A stretch of DNA of 6,835 nt. Source: Syntrophaceae bacterium. GTDB taxonomy: Bacteria > Desulfobacterota > SM23-61. Positions 4,829 through 6,835 of this stretch are shown piece by piece. Where the stretch lies: the NCBI GenBank assembly GCA_003154025.1, contig PMCE01000421.1:1-6835 (forward strand), given 5' to 3'. The notes under the pieces were generated by a model that worked only from the letters and a program-made list of their open reading frames with translations, was not told the origin of the DNA and did not search any database. Each line of letters starts with the position of its first letter. Positions within the stretch are counted from its first letter, which is position 1. The position numbers and the translations under genes were made by a program.

Positions 4829-5710
4829 ATGACAGCCCTGGAAAGAAGATTTGCCGATGTTTTTTATGAATCCCTGGTTCGGGGGGTCACGGGGATCTCC
4901 GCCGACATCCTTCAATTATTGAAGGACGCCCGGAATGACGAGTCCCCTCAGGGAAGGTCCATGTTGGATGCCTTGATCCAGAATGTGGAGCTGGCCCAGA
5001 GAATGAAAAGGGGAGTCTGCCAGTCCCCCGGGATTCCATGCATCTACATACGTTCCAACCCCGAGCTGGCCGGGATCAACATCCGCAAGATCGCCGGCGA
5101 ATCCATCGTGCGGGCAACGAAGGAGGGGTACCTGCGCCCCAGCATCGTTCACCCTCTGACCCGGAAGAATTCGGGCGACAACTCCGGGCCCGGAATCCCC
5201 AATTTCGAAACGGAGGTGGACGCCGGCCGGGACCACCTGGAAGTCATCGTCAGCTTCAAGGGCTGCGGGCCGGAGCTGTTCAATGCCTTCAAGACCTTCA
5301 CCCCGGAATCCCTGGGGAAGAACCTGGAAGGGCTGAAACGGTTCCTCCTGGAGACGGTTATCAATGCCGGGGGGAAGCCCTGCCCGCCCATCGGATTGGG
5401 CGTGGGCATCGGGGGGCAGATGGACGGGGCGGCGAAGCTCAGCCGCATGGCCATCAGCACGAGAAAATGGGACGACCGGAACCCCGACCCCGAGCTGGAC
5501 CGGATGGAACGCGAGTTGAAGGACCGGATCAACCAGCTGGGAATCGGTCCCGGAGGGGTCGGAGGGAAGACGACCGCCCTGGCGGTCAAAATCGGCCTCG
5601 CTTATACCCACACGGCCATCTGCCCGGTGGCGGTCAATTTTCACTGCTGGGTCGGGCGCCGGTTCGGTTTCCGGTTTTTTGCCGACGGGAGAATGGAGGA
5701 GATCCTATGA
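4829..5710 (+). CDS. Class I (iron-sulfur) fumarase / tartrate dehydratase-type hydro-lyase, alpha subunit
   Basis: This is the N-terminal-type subunit (PF05681 type) of a two-subunit [4Fe-4S] hydro-lyase that interconverts fumarate and malate or a related dicarboxylate pair. The 293 residues from ATG 4829 contain the three expected cluster cysteines: Cys64 (VCQSPGIPC), Cys146 (KGCGPE) and Cys185 (CPPIGLGVGIGG), plus 'RPSIVHPLTRKNSGDNSGP' and 'GIGPGGVGGKTTALAVKI'. ATG 4829 is preferred because AAGGAG lies at 4817-4822; ATG 4766 and 4805 are in frame but have no good ribosome site. The stop overlaps the beta-subunit start as ATGA, so the two are coupled. The usual CQDTG motif is CQSPG here. 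By memory of the Leishmania enzyme, the missing Asp takes part in catalysis, so the substrate or activity may differ from fumarase. Fumarate, tartrate or a methylated analogue cannot be told apart from sequence alone. Confidence 0.9.
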   Translation: MTALERRFADVFYESLVRGVTGISADILQLLKDARNDESPQGRSMLDALIQNVELAQRMKRGVCQSPGIPCIYIRSNPELAGINIRKIAGESIVRATKEGYLRPSIVHPLTRKNSGDNSGPGIPNFETEVDAGRDHLEVIVSFKGCGPELFNAFKTFTPESLGKNLEGLKRFLLETVINAGGKPCPPIGLGVGIGGQMDGAAKLSRMAISTRKWDDRNPDPELDRMERELKDRINQLGIGPGGVGGKTTALAVKIGLAYTHTAICPVAVNFHCWVGRRFGFRFFADGRMEEIL

Positions 5711-6306
5711 GTCAGCCCATTCATCTGACCACGCCGCTTTCCGCGGATCGCATTCGCCAGCTGAAGGTCAACGACATCGTTACCCTGACGGGGACCATTT
5801 ACACCGCCAGGGATATGGCCCACCTGAGACTCAGGGAGCTCCAGGAGAGCGGAAAGCCTCTGCCGGAAGCGCTGGAGGGATCGGTCATTTTTCATGCCGG
5901 TCCGGTGGTTAAAAAAGTGGACGATGGTTTTGACCTGCTGAACATCGGCCCCACCACCAGCATCCGCATGGAGCCCCATTCCGATTTTCTGGGCCGTCTG
6001 GGCGTCAAAGCCATCGTAGGCAAAGGAGGTCTGGGGGAAGGCAGCGTTCAAGCCTTCAAGAAGTATGGAATGGTGTACCTCCTGGCCGCGCCCGGATGCG
6101 GCGTTCTCCATGCCCTGGCGGTGAAGAAGGTGAAGCGGGTCCACTGGCTGGAAGAGATGGGGATGCCCGAAGCCATCTGGGTACTGGAAGTGAAGGAATG
6201 GGGTCCTTTGATGGTGGGAATGGACAGCCAGGGGAATAGTATCTTCCAGGCTATCAAGGAGGAAGGTCTGAGGAAGCTGGACTCCCTGGTGAGAGACTGG
6301 AAGTAG
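5707..6306 (+). CDS. Class I (iron-sulfur) fumarase / tartrate dehydratase-type hydro-lyase, beta subunit
   Basis: The 199-residue partner subunit (PF05683 type) supplies part of the substrate site of the hydro-lyase. Visible motifs are 'TGTIYTARDMAH' at 28-39, 'FHAGPVV' at 62-68, 'GPTTSIRMEP' at 81-90, 'VGKGGLG' at 104-110, and the C-terminal 'GMPEAIWVLEVKEWGPLMV' region ending in 'MDSQGNS'. Length is normal for a stand-alone beta subunit. The start is ATG 5707: it overlaps the alpha stop (ATGA), has GGAGGAG just upstream (about 5695-5701), and agrees with the family N-terminus. The same frame is open far upstream inside the alpha gene, but that part has no family similarity. Expected to form a soluble, oxygen-sensitive alpha-beta complex in the cytoplasm. 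Confidence 0.93.
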   Translation: MSQPIHLTTPLSADRIRQLKVNDIVTLTGTIYTARDMAHLRLRELQESGKPLPEALEGSVIFHAGPVVKKVDDGFDLLNIGPTTSIRMEPHSDFLGRLGVKAIVGKGGLGEGSVQAFKKYGMVYLLAAPGCGVLHALAVKKVKRVHWLEEMGMPEAIWVLEVKEWGPLMVGMDSQGNSIFQAIKEEGLRKLDSLVRDWK

Positions 6307-6317
6307 CTCAAAGCGAT

Positions 6318-6464
6318 TAGCTCATAGCTGATGGCTCATAGCTGATAGCCCATGGTTCATGAAGGATCGTTCAAAGATTCTTCGTTTCAGTCTTTTCCCA
6401 TGAGCTATGAGCTATCAGCTACTTGCTTTTCTGCTTTTGCCCATGAGCTATAAGCTATCAGCTA
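6318..6464. repeat. Intergenic direct and inverted repeats (AGCTATGAGCTATCAGCTA words), possible shared terminator
   Basis: The 163-base gap between the convergent fumarase and DUF1847 genes is filled by repeated words. Left part 6318-6355 has CTCATAGCTGAT twice. Right part has two near-identical copies, CATGAGCTATGAGCTATCAG (from 6399) and CATGAGCTATAAGCTATCAG (from 6442), each followed by CTA. The right copies are complementary to the left part, so a long imperfect hairpin can form and could stop transcription from both sides. No gene is seen here. Confidence 0.6.
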
Positions 6465-6469
6465 TTTAT

Positions 6470-6835
6470 TTATGGCTTGATCAATCTTTGAAAATACACC
6501 TTGACCCCGTAGAGAGCGGCGACGGGGTTGTGGCCGAGCACCCGGTCCTTGGCCACCAGGACCGTGCTCAACGCCTTGGCGTGCTTGAAGAAGAGTGAAT
6601 CGTGTCCCACGCAGAGACCGACGAGAACGTTGAAATCGGTCTTGGCCGCATTGCAGACCTCGGCCTGGGTGATGGGATTGCACATGGTCTCGTAGCTCCC
6701 GATCCTCACCTTCTCCCGGTCCTTCAACCCCAAAAACTCCTTGGGTACTCCCCCCACCTTGCAGCAGACCGACAGGGCCTCGAACCCGTGCTTCTCCAGG
6801 ATCCGAACGAAGGTGTTCGCTTCGGAGAACAGCCC
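6470..6835 (-). CDS. DUF1847 family protein, C-terminal part (runs off the right edge)
   Basis: The frame is open from the window edge (6835) to TAA at 6472-6470, giving 121 residues of the C-terminal part. It matches the DUF1847 family (PF08901), cysteine-containing proteins of unknown function found mostly in anaerobes. Seen: 'FVRILEKHGFEALSVCCKVG', then 'MCNPITQAEVCNAAKTDFNV', 'GLCVGHDSLFFKHAKA', 'VLVAKDRVLGHNPVAALYG' and the C-terminus. Conserved cysteines (the CC pair, MCNP, GLCVGHD) suggest metal binding; this is an inference from the motif and not a known function. The start codon and N-terminal cysteine region lie beyond the window. It faces the fumarase operon, so it is a separate transcription unit. 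Confidence 0.88.
   Translation of the reverse strand, partial: GLFSEANTFVRILEKHGFEALSVCCKVGGVPKEFLGLKDREKVRIGSYETMCNPITQAEVCNAAKTDFNVLVGLCVGHDSLFFKHAKALSTVLVAKDRVLGHNPVAALYGVKVYFQRLIKP

Noticed and set aside
5038..5706. Upstream extension of the beta-subunit frame inside the alpha gene (a fumarase fusion or overlapping gene)
   Set aside because: The extension is low-complexity Arg/Gly/Pro-rich translation of the alpha gene in another frame; the family match and a ribosome site begin at ATG 5707.
1..6835. CRISPR array, tRNA, rRNA or transposase
   Set aside because: No regularly spaced repeats, cloverleaf, rRNA signature or transposase frame could be seen on either strand.

Overview
The window reads as a piece of an anaerobic, moderately high-G+C bacterial chromosome, most likely a Desulfobacterota/'Deltaproteobacteria' (Syntrophobacterales-like) genome. 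That placement is inferred from an HgcA-type corrinoid protein, a two-subunit [4Fe-4S] fumarase, a DUF1847 protein, a fragment of the 4-hydroxybutyryl-CoA dehydratase family, and short-word intergenic repeats. No marker gene fixes the taxon.

Left part (1-1813, minus strand): a regulated operon, marR then hgcA. HgcA is the cobalamin-dependent, membrane-bound methyltransferase required for mercury methylation. It is identified by an exact NVWCAAGK cap-helix motif, the surrounding corrinoid-protein domain and five C-terminal membrane segments. Its reading frame appears to begin at ATG 1282 behind a good Shine-Dalgarno site, and it contains an in-frame TGA at codon 28, directly after a Cys codon. 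Right behind this TGA is a stem-loop with the geometry of a bacterial SECIS element. The gene is therefore a candidate selenoprotein HgcA of 388 residues with a Cys-Sec pair near its N-terminus. No hgcB ferredoxin gene is present in the 115 bases downstream, which hold an inverted repeat instead. The MarR regulator carries clustered cysteines. A perfect 15-bp palindrome overlaps the -10 element of its own promoter, which suggests an autorepressed operon, possibly metal(loid)-responsive.

Middle (1882-4439): a divergent short gene encodes only the C-terminal domain of the 4-hydroxybutyryl-CoA dehydratase / HpaB family. It is followed by a monocistronic, promoter-preceded gene for an exported xylose-isomerase-like TIM-barrel protein. 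A convergent gene encodes a PIG-L/LmbE zinc deacetylase, with a long hairpin between the two stop codons.

Right part (4440-6835): a gene-free stretch of about 390 bases contains inverted repeats and a compact, possibly structured RNA leader. It precedes the coupled genes for the alpha and beta subunits of a class I (iron-sulfur) fumarase/tartrate-dehydratase-type hydro-lyase. The alpha subunit has an altered CQSPG motif. After another inverted-repeat intergenic region, a convergent DUF1847 gene runs off the right edge.

The most unusual signal is the UGA/SECIS-like arrangement in hgcA, together with its cysteine-bearing MarR partner and the absence of hgcB.
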